A DNA stretch of 64,000 nt from Pseudoscleropodium purum (lineage: Eukaryota; Streptophyta; Bryopsida; Hypnales; Brachytheciaceae), in NCBI GenBank assembly GCA_963969395.1, contig OZ017796.1, positions 41,282,243 to 41,346,242 of the forward strand, given 5' to 3'. Numbering within the stretch: position 1 is the stretch's first letter; every line of letters begins with the position of its first letter. A program made the position numbers and the translations under genes. Shown here in pieces: positions 47,060 to 58,415 of this stretch. The notes beneath the pieces are model-generated. The model ran no database searches, was not told the origin of the DNA, and worked only from the letters and a program-made list of their open reading frames with translations.

Positions 47060-48295
47060 CTAGCCTTCCAAATCTTCATCCTCAACATCATATGCATCGT
47101 ATATATCTTCTAAACTTAAAGGATCAAGGATACTATTCGAAATTGATCCCTTGTAGAGTTTTCGGCAGCTCCGTTCTCTTGGCGGGCGTACCTTCTGCCA
47201 TTCCTTTGTCACCAAGTTGAGGAGTAGAAGGCCATCCTCCTGTTGAGAGTTTAGCCTCCAGAGAGTAACCAACAAAAATCCACCGCGATAGAATGACCGG
47301 AGACAGAGTTTTTCTTTGAGATTTTTTGATTCATGATGAACCGAGTGACAATTCCTCAGCCATATATACAGCCCTACGGAGGTGTGCGCGTATTTCCTCC
47401 ACATTTGGCTTTTGAAGTTAATCAACTCCCAAATCGTAAGTCTGGTATCTGTATTGTTCTGCCGGGTGGTGAAAATCCGGCCTTCCCAGACCCCAAAAGA
47501 AGAGTCCAGCTGCGGAGAGTCCTTGTAGAAGAGTTTCACCCTAGGAGACACAAATGAGGTCCACAAGTCGTCTATAACAGAATACTTTAAAATGAGAAAT
47601 CTGTCATCGTAGATAGTGTCAAGACATATGTAAATAATACCATCATTGCACACACACGAGTACTGTAGGGACTGTAGATCAAAGGGTTTGACTGTTGACA
47701 ATAGCCAAGAGGTCGTCGTGCTCCACATACGGGAAGTAGAGTCATAAATCCTTGTGTCAATGTCCACGTTTGCCTCGATAAGTTTGAACGAATAAGGCTT
47801 AACTTTAGTATCAACCATAAGACCACAACACGTAATCGACTTAGATTGCGGTGGAGGAGGGGGAGGGATGACTTGCCAAGTTAACGTGTGTATGTTAAAA
47901 ACACCTCTCTCCTTAAAATCCATTGGGTTACAACATAGGATTAATCCTTTTGTCTCAAATGGTGAAACATGTGGATCTCCTCCAACATCCCGGATCCACC
48001 TACTATCATCGACAATAACCAGGGGGAAGGGGTGCGGCTTGATGCTGAATCGGTGAGACACAACGTCATAAGTAACAATTCCATTCACGTAACGGAGCGT
48101 ACTAGGATCAATAACTAGGGTGATATTGACAAACGAAGGATTCGACAGCGTTCTGAAGTTCAAGGCATAACTATACCATTCCTTGCATACAAGACGCAAG
48201 CGGAACAAATCACCTCGGCAGAGCTTGGTATAGATGAGCCGGAGAGGGATGTGGTCTTGTAGTTTGCCCCAAATCTCTGCATTGGTAAGCTCCAT
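47060..48295 (-). CDS. F-box protein, left-arm copy
   Basis: 411 residues from ATG 48295, or 431 if the in-frame ATG at 48355 is used. A good 3' splice acceptor (tttgtag) lies 2 bp upstream of ATG 48295, so the longer reading may cross an intron. Residues about 5-50 form an F-box (EIWGKLQDHIPLRLIYTKL ... RLRLVCKEWYSYA), which binds Skp1/ASK in SCF ubiquitin ligases. The remainder resembles the beta-propeller-like C-terminal part of plant F-box proteins, with a poly-Pro tract after NIHTLTWQVI and an acidic C-terminus. The target is unknown. Identical to the right-arm gene and transcribed away from the palindrome centre. Confidence 0.85.
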   Translation of the reverse strand: MELTNAEIWGKLQDHIPLRLIYTKLCRGDLFRLRLVCKEWYSYALNFRTLSNPSFVNITLVIDPSTLRYVNGIVTYDVVSHRFSIKPHPFPLVIVDDSRWIRDVGGDPHVSPFETKGLILCCNPMDFKERGVFNIHTLTWQVIPPPPPPQSKSITCCGLMVDTKVKPYSFKLIEANVDIDTRIYDSTSRMWSTTTSWLLSTVKPFDLQSLQYSCVCNDGIIYICLDTIYDDRFLILKYSVIDDLWTSFVSPRVKLFYKDSPQLDSSFGVWEGRIFTTRQNNTDTRLTIWELINFKSQMWRKYAHTSVGLYIWLRNCHSVHHESKNLKEKLCLRSFYRGGFLLVTLWRLNSQQEDGLLLLNLVTKEWQKVRPPRERSCRKLYKGSISNSILDPLSLEDIYDAYDVEDEDLEG

Positions 48296-48609
48296 ATCTA
48301 CAAAGTACATTGAGAATATATGACTGTCAGCTTTATGGAAGTACTCCAATTGCAATATTGCATGTTAGTTCAAATTTAGTTCAATTAAATTCATTTGTGA
48401 ATAATCATCCAATTAAAATCAACTCAAATCAGAATTCAAAGTGCAAAAAAACAAATTTGCAATGCAGCGATAGATCAAGAAACATGTAGATACCGAGGAG
48501 CAGCGAACGAGGCGGATCCAAGAAACAGCATGAATAGTCATGAATCATGATGCAAAATTTTCACGCAATTAATGCAAGAACGTACACGTAATGCAATTTA
48601 GAAATAGAG

Positions 48610-48963
48610 CTACCATCCTGACGACTCCTCACCGTTCAAATGTACGTTATTCCAACGTGGCGGTGGTGTTCGTGGTGGGGACCTTGAAATCTGCTCCCGT
48701 AAGACGTATATGATGGAGGCACCTGTGCACATTAGTGAGGAAGGAATCGTAGGCCTCGGGTGGAAGACGTTGATCGAGCCCGCTATTGATCTTCTCTCTT
48801 GATTTGCGTAGACCCTAATGTTAGGCTCTTCCTGCTCACTGTCAATTCGAATTGTGGTCGGGTTGGCCAACTTGACTAAGTTTGTTCTCTCTCTGGAGTG
48901 CCTTCCTGTGGGATCCAACTAGAATTCCGTGTTCGGATCCATGACCAGCTTTTGATCTGCCAT
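48610..48963 (-). pseudogene. Unassigned coding-like exon, left arm
   Basis: A frame from ATG 48963 meets TAG after 14 codons and then stays open for 102 codons to TAG at 48610. The stop could be a CAG-to-TAG change. The sequence is Arg/Pro-rich at its end and a donor-like GTGAGG lies near 48634. A further open stretch upstream (about 48999-49190) contains EELATNLRRMIAAQVELG. I recognise no family; it may be a gag-like or host exon remnant. Confidence 0.4.
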
Positions 48964-50212
48964 CGCAACGACTCAGTTGCTGAATTTCCAATGTGGATCT
49001 AGCTTAATTTCCGTTCGAGTTCGGCCTGACCTATGCTCGCTCTAGCATCCCAGTTACTGCCGGTGGCGTGGTCAAAAAAATCACCGTTGGCAATTTGCTC
49101 TGCGGGAATGCCCAATACTTGTCCGAGTTCTACTTGGGCCGCTATCATCCTCCGCAAGTTGGTGGCCAGCTCCTCAATTCGTAATTGCAGCTACCTTTGA
49201 GTCTATAGCTGTGTGTTTCTAATGTGATCGTATGTGTGCAAATCAAATGGCTACCCCGCCTCGATCTGCAAGTACAAAAGCAACGTAACATAACCTAATT
49301 GGGGATCGAAAATTGCTTGCGGGATGAAAGAAATGAAGGAAAACTTCAAATTATTTTCGTGCACCACAGCTGGGTGGAGTGAATTCTCCCAACTAACACG
49401 AATTTGAACACGTACTCCAATTACACATACACGAACTCCTGGAGCGATTCAAGACGAGGCGTTGCTAACAAACTAAGACTAATTCGCTGGATTGCACACA
49501 TGCGGCCCCGAATTGCACTAGAATGGATTGGGAGGAGCCCGGGCGGGTTGCATTGATTGCAGCTACATTCAAACTCTGGAGGACATGATCAGAATAAGTA
49601 AGCTTCGGGAGTAGGCTTCAGACGGACGAGGGTCTGGGAAGGGACAACGAATTCAAATGAAGTCTAAGCGACGAATGGTCATCCAACTGCGATTGTCATT
49701 GACGATTCTCATCCACTCCTAAATGAACGTTTCTCACCCTCACTGGAACAAATTTTAAGCCTAAACTACATGCATAAGTAAGCTTTAGGTTATAGGTTCT
49801 AAATGGACGAGGTCCTCAAATTGGACCCCTATCTAAAAATAAGTGACATGTTCCTCTAAATATCTATTCTTGTCATTGATGCTGTAGATAGGCTTAAATG
49901 GTCCATAAAGAGCCTCCTACCTTGTTGACCATAACAACTTTAATACTAAAGTTCTCATTACTACATTTGACATTCGGTCAACCTTTGTAAAAGATATTTT
50001 TAAAAGTATAATCCGTAACTTGAGGAATTTTTTATTCCACTTTTGTTGTCCAAAAAATAAAAGTTTTATAGAAAGAAAGCAAAATTTAATATCTTGGATA
50101 CTTGTTAAATCCTTAAATCACATTTTTCAACTCTGATTACGCTACTACCAAAAGTTAATGGCCTTTACTATTGACAAAGTGGATATGAGAAAATTGGAGC
50201 TATTTTTGGGCC
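48964..50212. other. Arm spacer
   Basis: Two diverged copies of a roughly 45-bp motif around aagcttacttat (near 49578-49625 and 49768-49815, as read on the plus strand in complement) lie about 190 bp apart, indicating an old local duplication. No gene supported apart from the open stretch noted for the neighbouring exon. The mirror is 54296-55544. Confidence 0.45.
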
Positions 50213-51286
50213 AAATGCACTTAGGAAAGACTAGTACTATTTTGTTTCACACTTGCAATGACAAAGTTGTCATTGAATTTAACTTTTGAAGTTTGGATCC
50301 AGTTAATTTGAAATTTTGATTGGAGATGTCTTACTTGAGAAGAATCAAATTCATTATTTTTTAAAAATTTTAAAAATCATTTTATATTTAAATTTCAAGT
50401 TAGCTAATTTGTCACACTTTGTAGTTTAGGGATTTTTAGTATTCAGGAGTAATCAAGATTAATGATCTAGAGTTGAAATTTTTGTGGCCTATTTCCATAT
50501 TCGGTACTTAGGTAGGCATGGTTCTACTAGTGGGAATGTAAATAATGCACGTTCATTTTTTGCACTCTTCTACAAAACCAATTGTGGTTTTAGATTTGAT
50601 TTGTAGTTACAAGTTGTGGAGGTTCAAAAGACCAACACTACGAAAGGTGTGAAGTTACAAACATTGACTTTCAAAAATTTGTCTCAAAGGATAAATGCAA
50701 GAAACACTATGTGATTTTTGTTCCATTTTGTACAGTAGTGACAATACTTATGATTTTTATAGGAAAAATTGTAAAATTAGGAAAAAAAAACGTGATATAA
50801 ATTTTTTTAATGTATATACCTTAAAGAAAAAGGAACCTATCAAGGAAAAGCATAGAAAAATTGTCTAAGTAGGAGTCAGAACTTAAAAATTACAAAATTT
50901 CATGAAAAGAAGTGTGGCCTTGTACCACTGCTATAGCCAAAATAAAATTAAAAATAATTTTCTATTTTTCAATTCATTAACACTATCAAATTCAATTCCC
51001 TTCACATCATAGTATCAAAGGTTGTGTTCTTGGTACAATTACCAAGCCCTGTGCACAAAGAGAGGTTTGCTAGTATGTGAGCCTAGGAGTATGAGCCCAT
51101 GAGTCTAAAATACTACACACCTTAACAAAATAAACAATGTTTGTTAAATCTCAATGTACCAAACATGACAAAACAAACAAAACAAACAACTTATCTTTAT
51201 AGTATAGATAAATAGATACTTTGACATTTTAATTTGTAAAAATTAGGAAAAGGAATTTTTTTAAACTAAAAATTTTGAATTGAGGA

Positions 51287-53846
51287 TATGGTTGTCATAG
51301 TAGAGGACATCCGGTTCGCCCGCCCGTCCGATACAGTCAACACATAGTCAGGGTTGACAGGACAGTCGGACGCGAACGCTGTGTCCATAGCATCCGCTGA
51401 CATTCGCGGTCCATCTGCCCTGTCCACCTATCCCCCCATCCGCCTCGCCTGTCTGCCCCGTCCCGCCCTGTCCGCCCCGCCCTATCCGCCCTGCCCGTCC
51501 GCTTTCCGACGGTAGGAGGGATGCAGCGTCCTTCCCGCCGTCAGAAGGTGGATGGACGGGGCGGATGGACGGGGCGGCTTAGAAAACCCGTTTTGGGTTT
51601 TTTGTTTTGATTGTTTTCACCAATGAGAGATTGAGAGTGAAGTCATTTGGATTTTGATTTTTTTTATATTGCAATTGCGATTCAATAGAATTGTATATCA
51701 CTATTTATGTAAAAGCTAAAAAATGAAATATATTTTTGCGGTCGGGGGAAACAGAGCGGTCGAAGCGGACGGGGCGGACGGGCGGACAGGCAGACAGGGG
51801 GACAAGCGAACATTGCATCTAATGAAGACAATTTTACTGTTTAGTTGAATTTTGTTTTTTAAGTGTGAAAGGGGTTAATTGTTTGAAGTTTTGAGTAATT
51901 AAATGTGAATGTGGTATTATTTGAAATTAAAATGTGAAAAGGTTTTTTTAATTGAAGTGGTTGTTGATTTGGACGGGTTTTCTTAAAAGGAGATTAAAAG
52001 GGGTGTTTGTAATAGGATGGTGATAAATAGTCTCTCCTCTCATTCTCTCTCTCTCTCTCTTTTAATCTCTCTTGTATTTTTGTGATGAGAGGTCTTGCTT
52101 TCTTATGTGTTGTATTAAGTGTTAGAATCTTACTTGTTATGTTTCAAGTTGTTTTTATTCACTCAAGTGATAGTGCTTTTTTCTTCAAGCATAAAGTTTA
52201 ATTTTAATGTTATATTGCTGTGAGCATTTTATAAATGTCAAATCAATTAAATTGAATAAATATAATTGAGCATTCATTTTAAATGATGAATAAGTATTCT
52301 TTGCCTTGAGCAATTTATGAATGGGAATCTCTTTAAGAGAATTTGTGTGTCAATGTTTGAGCAAGATTTGTAGTAGAGAGAAATGAGATATTAAGTTAGT
52401 GATTAACTTAATAATTCCAGTGATTGGAAATTATTTTTGTGAACCAAGGATTGGTTTGGAATTGAGTGATCCAGAGATTTTATTTTATTTTGGAATTTAA
52501 TAATTAACCAGTGATAGGTAATTATTTTTGTTTGAAGGACTGGAATATTTTTGTATCAATTGGACATGTATATTTGAAATAAAATTTAGGAGTGAGATTT
52601 ATTTTAAGTTGGAACGTGAGTTTACATTTCTAGCGAATATAAATTATTAGACAAATAAACAATTGTTGTACATTCTAAATAATGAATGATTATTCATATG
52701 ATAAATAAATGGCATTCCAATTAAAAGACATGTGTACATGATTGTATGATTGAATGTTTGCATGTGTATTTAAATTTTTTTATTAGAGATTGTTTGCAGT
52801 GGTGTAAATTCAATAAACATAATTTAGAATTAATATTACAATTGAAAAGAGAAAGCTTCAAGATAATATGGTGATGCAAGTGAAGAGAGCTTAAAGCTAA
52901 AGATCAAAGGACATAGTCAAATAAAGACCGGAGCATTGAAAAGGGAAGAATTTGTTGATTCTTTAAATAATTGAACAAAACATATTATAAATCCCTCAAG
53001 GGAAATTTTAAAATTGCTTAAAGCATATTTGTGTTAATATGTTTGCTTAAAGCAATTTCCTTGGTTGTTTTTAGTTCCTAGAAAGGATTTATGTTACATT
53101 TACTTTAAGTAATTGAGACATTAGCGCTTTAAGCGACTTAGATGTTGAGATGTTAATTGTGCATAACAATCGGCAAATTCTCGGTTAAACCAAACTTTCA
53201 AAGTTTAAATATGTATTGTGTGATGCAGGTTGCATATAAATATATTTGTAATATATTTTAATGAATTCAAAGTATGAGATTTGTGGATGTAGGTGCCTTT
53301 AACTCACACCTTTTAAATTTATATTTTATCTTAAGATAAGACCGAGACGGATTTAGTGGTTAGAAATTTGTATTTATAATTGGACAGAAACTAGAGAGAG
53401 AATTCCTTCCCATTCCTAAATAGAATATGAAAGATACAAAATACCCTAATATATTAAGATTAAAGATATAATTTACCTACAAAGTGACATTAGCTAATTA
53501 AAACACTAAGCTAACTTGAGTTTTCCATGAACAAACCTAATTGGAATTGCCTTGGTTTTGTCTCATAAAAATTGTATTACACTGCGTCCGCCGGGAGCCC
53601 AGGACCGCGAATGTCAACGGACACTGCGGACACAACATTCGCGTCCGGACGTCCCGAACGTCTAACTGTCCTATCAATCCTGGGATTAAGGAACATGTTG
53701 GGCGCGGACAAGATCGTCACGGCACGGACGAGGTGACGTGTCATTCCGCAAAATTGCACAAGTTACAAAATTAAAGCCGTCCGGTCCGGTTTGCCCGTCC
53801 AACCGACCCGTCCGATGATCCTAACTCGCCCGTTATGACAACCACG
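51287..53846. mobile_element. hAT-like element (2,560 bp) in palindrome spacer
   Basis: Termini tatggttgtcata and, reversed, cgtggttgtcata flank the element. Perfect 8-bp direct repeats attgagga at 51279-51286 and 53847-53854 are the target duplication, and G-element sequence resumes across it. The terminal 270-300 bp at each end are GC-rich, full of CCGTCC/GGACG words, and contain inward-facing copies of the cagggttgac MITE terminus (51349; about 53690). The AT-rich interior (51600-53575) has a CT microsatellite and no transposase, so it is non-autonomous. Confidence 0.8.
52031..52070 (+). repeat. CT-rich microsatellite
   Basis: A pyrimidine tract with an uninterrupted run of about eight CT units at 52044-52060 inside the hAT-like element. 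Such tracts can act as plant leader or GAGA-like motifs, but no gene is seen downstream. Confidence 0.7.
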
Positions 53847-54295
53847 ATTGAGGAGAACTTCATACTGAAGCTGTTTCACCAAAAGAATGATCTTCAAACC
53901 ATCTAGAAGTGAGTACGCAAGAGAGCCCTATTAGCACAAATGTAGAAGAAATAAAATAATATTCTTTTACATTCCCACTAGTAGAACCATGCCTACCTAA
54001 GTACCGAATATGGAAATAGGCCACAAAAATTTCAACTCTAGATCATTAATCTTGATTACTCCTGAATACTAAAAATCCCTAAACTACAAAGTGTGACAAA
54101 TTAGCTAACTTGAAATTTAAATATAAAATGATTTTTAAAATTTTTAAAAAATAATGAATTTGATTCTTCTCAAGTAAGACATCTCCAATCAAAATTTCAA
54201 ATTAACTGGATCCAAACTTCAAAAGTTAAATTCAATGACAACTTTGTCATTGCAAGTGTGAAACAAAATAGTACTAGTCTTTCCTAAGTGCATTT

Positions 54296-55544
54296 GGCCC
54301 AAAAATAGCTCCAATTTTCTCATATCCACTTTGTCAATAGTAAAGGCCATTAACTTTTGGTAGTAGCGTAATCAGAGTTGAAAAATGTGATTTAAGGATT
54401 TAACAAGTATCCAAGATATTAAATTTTGCTTTCTTTCTATAAAACTTTTATTTTTTGGACAACAAAAGTGGAATAAAAAATTCCTCAAGTTACGGATTAT
54501 ACTTTTAAAAATATCTTTTACAAAGGTTGACCGAATGTCAAATGTAGTAATGAGAACTTTAGTATTAAAGTTGTTATGGTCAACAAGGTAGGAGGCTCTT
54601 TATGGACCATTTAAGCCTATCTACAGCATCAATGACAAGAATAGATATTTAGAGGAACATGTCACTTATTTTTAGATAGGGGTCCAATTTGAGGACCTCG
54701 TCCATTTAGAACCTATAACCTAAAGCTTACTTATGCATGTAGTTTAGGCTTAAAATTTGTTCCAGTGAGGGTGAGAAACGTTCATTTAGGAGTGGATGAG
54801 AATCGTCAATGACAATCGCAGTTGGATGACCATTCGTCGCTTAGACTTCATTTGAATTCGTTGTCCCTTCCCAGACCCTCGTCCGTCTGAAGCCTACTCC
54901 CGAAGCTTACTTATTCTGATCATGTCCTCCAGAGTTTGAATGTAGCTGCAATCAATGCAACCCGCCCGGGCTCCTCCCAATCCATTCTAGTGCAATTCGG
55001 GGCCGCATGTGTGCAATCCAGCGAATTAGTCTTAGTTTGTTAGCAACGCCTCGTCTTGAATCGCTCCAGGAGTTCGTGTATGTGTAATTGGAGTACGTGT
55101 TCAAATTCGTGTTAGTTGGGAGAATTCACTCCACCCAGCTGTGGTGCACGAAAATAATTTGAAGTTTTCCTTCATTTCTTTCATCCCGCAAGCAATTTTC
55201 GATCCCCAATTAGGTTATGTTACGTTGCTTTTGTACTTGCAGATCGAGGCGGGGTAGCCATTTGATTTGCACACATACGATCACATTAGAAACACACAGC
55301 TATAGACTCAAAGGTAGCTGCAATTACGAATTGAGGAGCTGGCCACCAACTTGCGGAGGATGATAGCGGCCCAAGTAGAACTCGGACAAGTATTGGGCAT
55401 TCCCGCAGAGCAAATTGCCAACGGTGATTTTTTTGACCACGCCACCGGCAGTAACTGGGATGCTAGAGCGAGCATAGGTCAGGCCGAACTCGAACGGAAA
55501 TTAAGCTAGATCCACATTGGAAATTCAGCAACTGAGTCGTTGCG
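54296..55544. other. Arm spacer (mirror of 48964-50212)
   Basis: Contains the two diverged copies of the aagcttacttat motif (54725 and 54905) and an open plus stretch 55316-55509 without a recognised family. Confidence 0.45.
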
Positions 55545-55898
55545 ATGGCAGATCAAAAGCTGGTCATGGATCCGAACACGGAATTCTAGTTGGATCCCAC
55601 AGGAAGGCACTCCAGAGAGAGAACAAACTTAGTCAAGTTGGCCAACCCGACCACAATTCGAATTGACAGTGAGCAGGAAGAGCCTAACATTAGGGTCTAC
55701 GCAAATCAAGAGAGAAGATCAATAGCGGGCTCGATCAACGTCTTCCACCCGAGGCCTACGATTCCTTCCTCACTAATGTGCACAGGTGCCTCCATCATAT
55801 ACGTCTTACGGGAGCAGATTTCAAGGTCCCCACCACGAACACCACCGCCACGTTGGAATAACGTACATTTGAACGGTGAGGAGTCGTCAGGATGGTAG
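55545..55898 (+). pseudogene. Unassigned coding-like exon, right arm
   Basis: Identical mirror of 48610-48963: ATG 55545, in-frame TAG at 55587-55589, then 102 open codons ending at 55898. Possible donor GTGAGG at about 55875. It lies 315 bp upstream of the F-box gene in the same orientation, so it might be a 5' exon of that transcript. Confidence 0.4.
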
Positions 55899-56212
55899 CT
55901 CTATTTCTAAATTGCATTACGTGTACGTTCTTGCATTAATTGCGTGAAAATTTTGCATCATGATTCATGACTATTCATGCTGTTTCTTGGATCCGCCTCG
56001 TTCGCTGCTCCTCGGTATCTACATGTTTCTTGATCTATCGCTGCATTGCAAATTTGTTTTTTTGCACTTTGAATTCTGATTTGAGTTGATTTTAATTGGA
56101 TGATTATTCACAAATGAATTTAATTGAACTAAATTTGAACTAACATGCAATATTGCAATTGGAGTACTTCCATAAAGCTGACAGTCATATATTCTCAATG
56201 TACTTTGTAGAT

Positions 56213-57448
56213 ATGGAGCTTACCAATGCAGAGATTTGGGGCAAACTACAAGACCACATCCCTCTCCGGCTCATCTATACCAAGCTCTGCCGAGGTGATT
56301 TGTTCCGCTTGCGTCTTGTATGCAAGGAATGGTATAGTTATGCCTTGAACTTCAGAACGCTGTCGAATCCTTCGTTTGTCAATATCACCCTAGTTATTGA
56401 TCCTAGTACGCTCCGTTACGTGAATGGAATTGTTACTTATGACGTTGTGTCTCACCGATTCAGCATCAAGCCGCACCCCTTCCCCCTGGTTATTGTCGAT
56501 GATAGTAGGTGGATCCGGGATGTTGGAGGAGATCCACATGTTTCACCATTTGAGACAAAAGGATTAATCCTATGTTGTAACCCAATGGATTTTAAGGAGA
56601 GAGGTGTTTTTAACATACACACGTTAACTTGGCAAGTCATCCCTCCCCCTCCTCCACCGCAATCTAAGTCGATTACGTGTTGTGGTCTTATGGTTGATAC
56701 TAAAGTTAAGCCTTATTCGTTCAAACTTATCGAGGCAAACGTGGACATTGACACAAGGATTTATGACTCTACTTCCCGTATGTGGAGCACGACGACCTCT
56801 TGGCTATTGTCAACAGTCAAACCCTTTGATCTACAGTCCCTACAGTACTCGTGTGTGTGCAATGATGGTATTATTTACATATGTCTTGACACTATCTACG
56901 ATGACAGATTTCTCATTTTAAAGTATTCTGTTATAGACGACTTGTGGACCTCATTTGTGTCTCCTAGGGTGAAACTCTTCTACAAGGACTCTCCGCAGCT
57001 GGACTCTTCTTTTGGGGTCTGGGAAGGCCGGATTTTCACCACCCGGCAGAACAATACAGATACCAGACTTACGATTTGGGAGTTGATTAACTTCAAAAGC
57101 CAAATGTGGAGGAAATACGCGCACACCTCCGTAGGGCTGTATATATGGCTGAGGAATTGTCACTCGGTTCATCATGAATCAAAAAATCTCAAAGAAAAAC
57201 TCTGTCTCCGGTCATTCTATCGCGGTGGATTTTTGTTGGTTACTCTCTGGAGGCTAAACTCTCAACAGGAGGATGGCCTTCTACTCCTCAACTTGGTGAC
57301 AAAGGAATGGCAGAAGGTACGCCCGCCAAGAGAACGGAGCTGCCGAAAACTCTACAAGGGATCAATTTCGAATAGTATCCTTGATCCTTTAAGTTTAGAA
57401 GATATATACGATGCATATGATGTTGAGGATGAAGATTTGGAAGGCTAG
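56213..57448 (+). CDS. F-box protein, right-arm copy
   Basis: 411 residues (431 from the alternative ATG 56153), identical to the left-arm protein. Acceptor-like tttgtag ends at 56210, supporting an upstream exon. The N-terminal F-box (residues about 5-50, ending LVCKEW) implies an SCF adaptor role. The C-terminal 350 residues probably bind substrate; repeated aromatic/hydrophobic strand patterns and RMWSTTTSW, DLWTSFVSP and QMWRKYAHT resemble propeller blades. There are no internal stops, so both copies appear expressible. Any dosage effect is inference. Confidence 0.85.
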   Translation: MELTNAEIWGKLQDHIPLRLIYTKLCRGDLFRLRLVCKEWYSYALNFRTLSNPSFVNITLVIDPSTLRYVNGIVTYDVVSHRFSIKPHPFPLVIVDDSRWIRDVGGDPHVSPFETKGLILCCNPMDFKERGVFNIHTLTWQVIPPPPPPQSKSITCCGLMVDTKVKPYSFKLIEANVDIDTRIYDSTSRMWSTTTSWLLSTVKPFDLQSLQYSCVCNDGIIYICLDTIYDDRFLILKYSVIDDLWTSFVSPRVKLFYKDSPQLDSSFGVWEGRIFTTRQNNTDTRLTIWELINFKSQMWRKYAHTSVGLYIWLRNCHSVHHESKNLKEKLCLRSFYRGGFLLVTLWRLNSQQEDGLLLLNLVTKEWQKVRPPRERSCRKLYKGSISNSILDPLSLEDIYDAYDVEDEDLEG

Positions 57449-58415
57449 ACAAGTGATCTAATGATCATAAGACCGTGCTTGTTTATAATTGGTGAACATT
57501 GTAAATGTATGCTCGATTTTTGGAGTTGGCTTTTGAATAATTAGAATCCATTCAACTGTAGTTTCGATTGTTAGAATGCCATTTTGGAGGGTGTTCCAAG
57601 TGAATGTCATGTTCCCATTTTTTATGAGTGACAATGTAGCCAAGCATATTTGCATGCTGCTGTAATTTGTAACTTGCCTTACTGTGATAAAAGAATTCAA
57701 CAAATTCAAGGTTATTTGCTCTACCTCTAGGTGATTTGCAGTGGCTTCAATAACACATTTAATGCTTGATTGATTTGCATACTGATGATTTTGCTTGGTC
57801 GTGCTCGGACTTCATTTGATAGTATAAATCAAGAACCTCACTTACGTTGCCATGCACCTTCTGCAATAGAATTTCCGTTTTTTGGTTTTTTTTGGTGATG
57901 GAATTTACTGAGCCATGACACTTGCTTCTTCTTCAGTACAATTGCCAATTTTGCAAGTGATTTGTTATGACAATGTTGTGATGTTCGTGTATCTCTAATG
58001 CTCGAGTTTCGCCAATTTTTGAGTCCAACATCATGGTGACTAGATGGGGTTTATCTTGACAAATAGTGCATGTTGACAAATGCACTATGTGATAGAAATT
58101 GCCTTCCTAGCAGAGACTCTGAAGCTCGATTTCTCTAACACTTTAAGGGCTGTGAGAAATGTACATGGAGGTACCATATTCAACTCCTAGAATGCCAATT
58201 TTGTACTCACTCATGGCACAACGTACACCATTGGATTAATAATGCAACAATTAGCATTTTTTTATTTGGATATCATTTTAAATAACAACTAAACCTAATC
58301 ATGTTTGAATACCACACCAAATAGGTAGAGTATGTGACCATTTTAATTTGTTCACCAAGAATGCATATAGTGAGTGAGTGCACCTGAGTAAGGAAAAGGC
58401 ATTTAACTGAACTCA
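57449..58415. other. Arm spacer (mirror of 46093-47059)
   Basis: No coding sequence supported. Confidence 0.5.

Larger units (their letters stand above)
43219..50542 (-). repeat. Left arm of 7.3-kb palindrome
   Basis: Every position x pairs with 104508-x in the right arm; the offset is constant from the outer (43219/61289) to the inner end (50542/53966), so there are no net indels in 7,324 bp. All protein frames compared are identical, and spot checks of non-coding stretches, including homopolymers, found no mismatch. Outside 43219 a few further bases match before similarity ends. Contents: truncated TTAA element, P450 pseudogene, F-box gene, unassigned exon and a cut G element. Confidence 0.95.
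50691..54295 (-). mobile_element. G element spanning spacer and right arm
   Basis: Read on the minus strand from 54295 (aggaaagactagt end) this follows the 722-bp G element at 38770-39491 across the arm boundary (53966) without a break. It is interrupted at 53847 by the hAT-like insert, continues at 51286, has about 290 bp of extra sequence near 50912-51210, and ends at 50691 (ataaatgcaagaaacac). The left arm holds only the first 330 bp (50213-50542). Confidence 0.7.

Noticed and set aside
51300..51590. GC-rich, CpG-dense block as a promoter CpG island
   Set aside because: It belongs to the end of a TIR element with an 8-bp target duplication, as do the similar blocks at 22606 and 63007; no gene starts nearby.
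51341..53691. Inner cagggttgac termini (51349 and about 53690) as a separate nested transposon
   Set aside because: Flanks cacatagt and ggattaag do not form a target duplication, unlike the outer ends, so the inner termini were treated as part of the 2.56-kb element.
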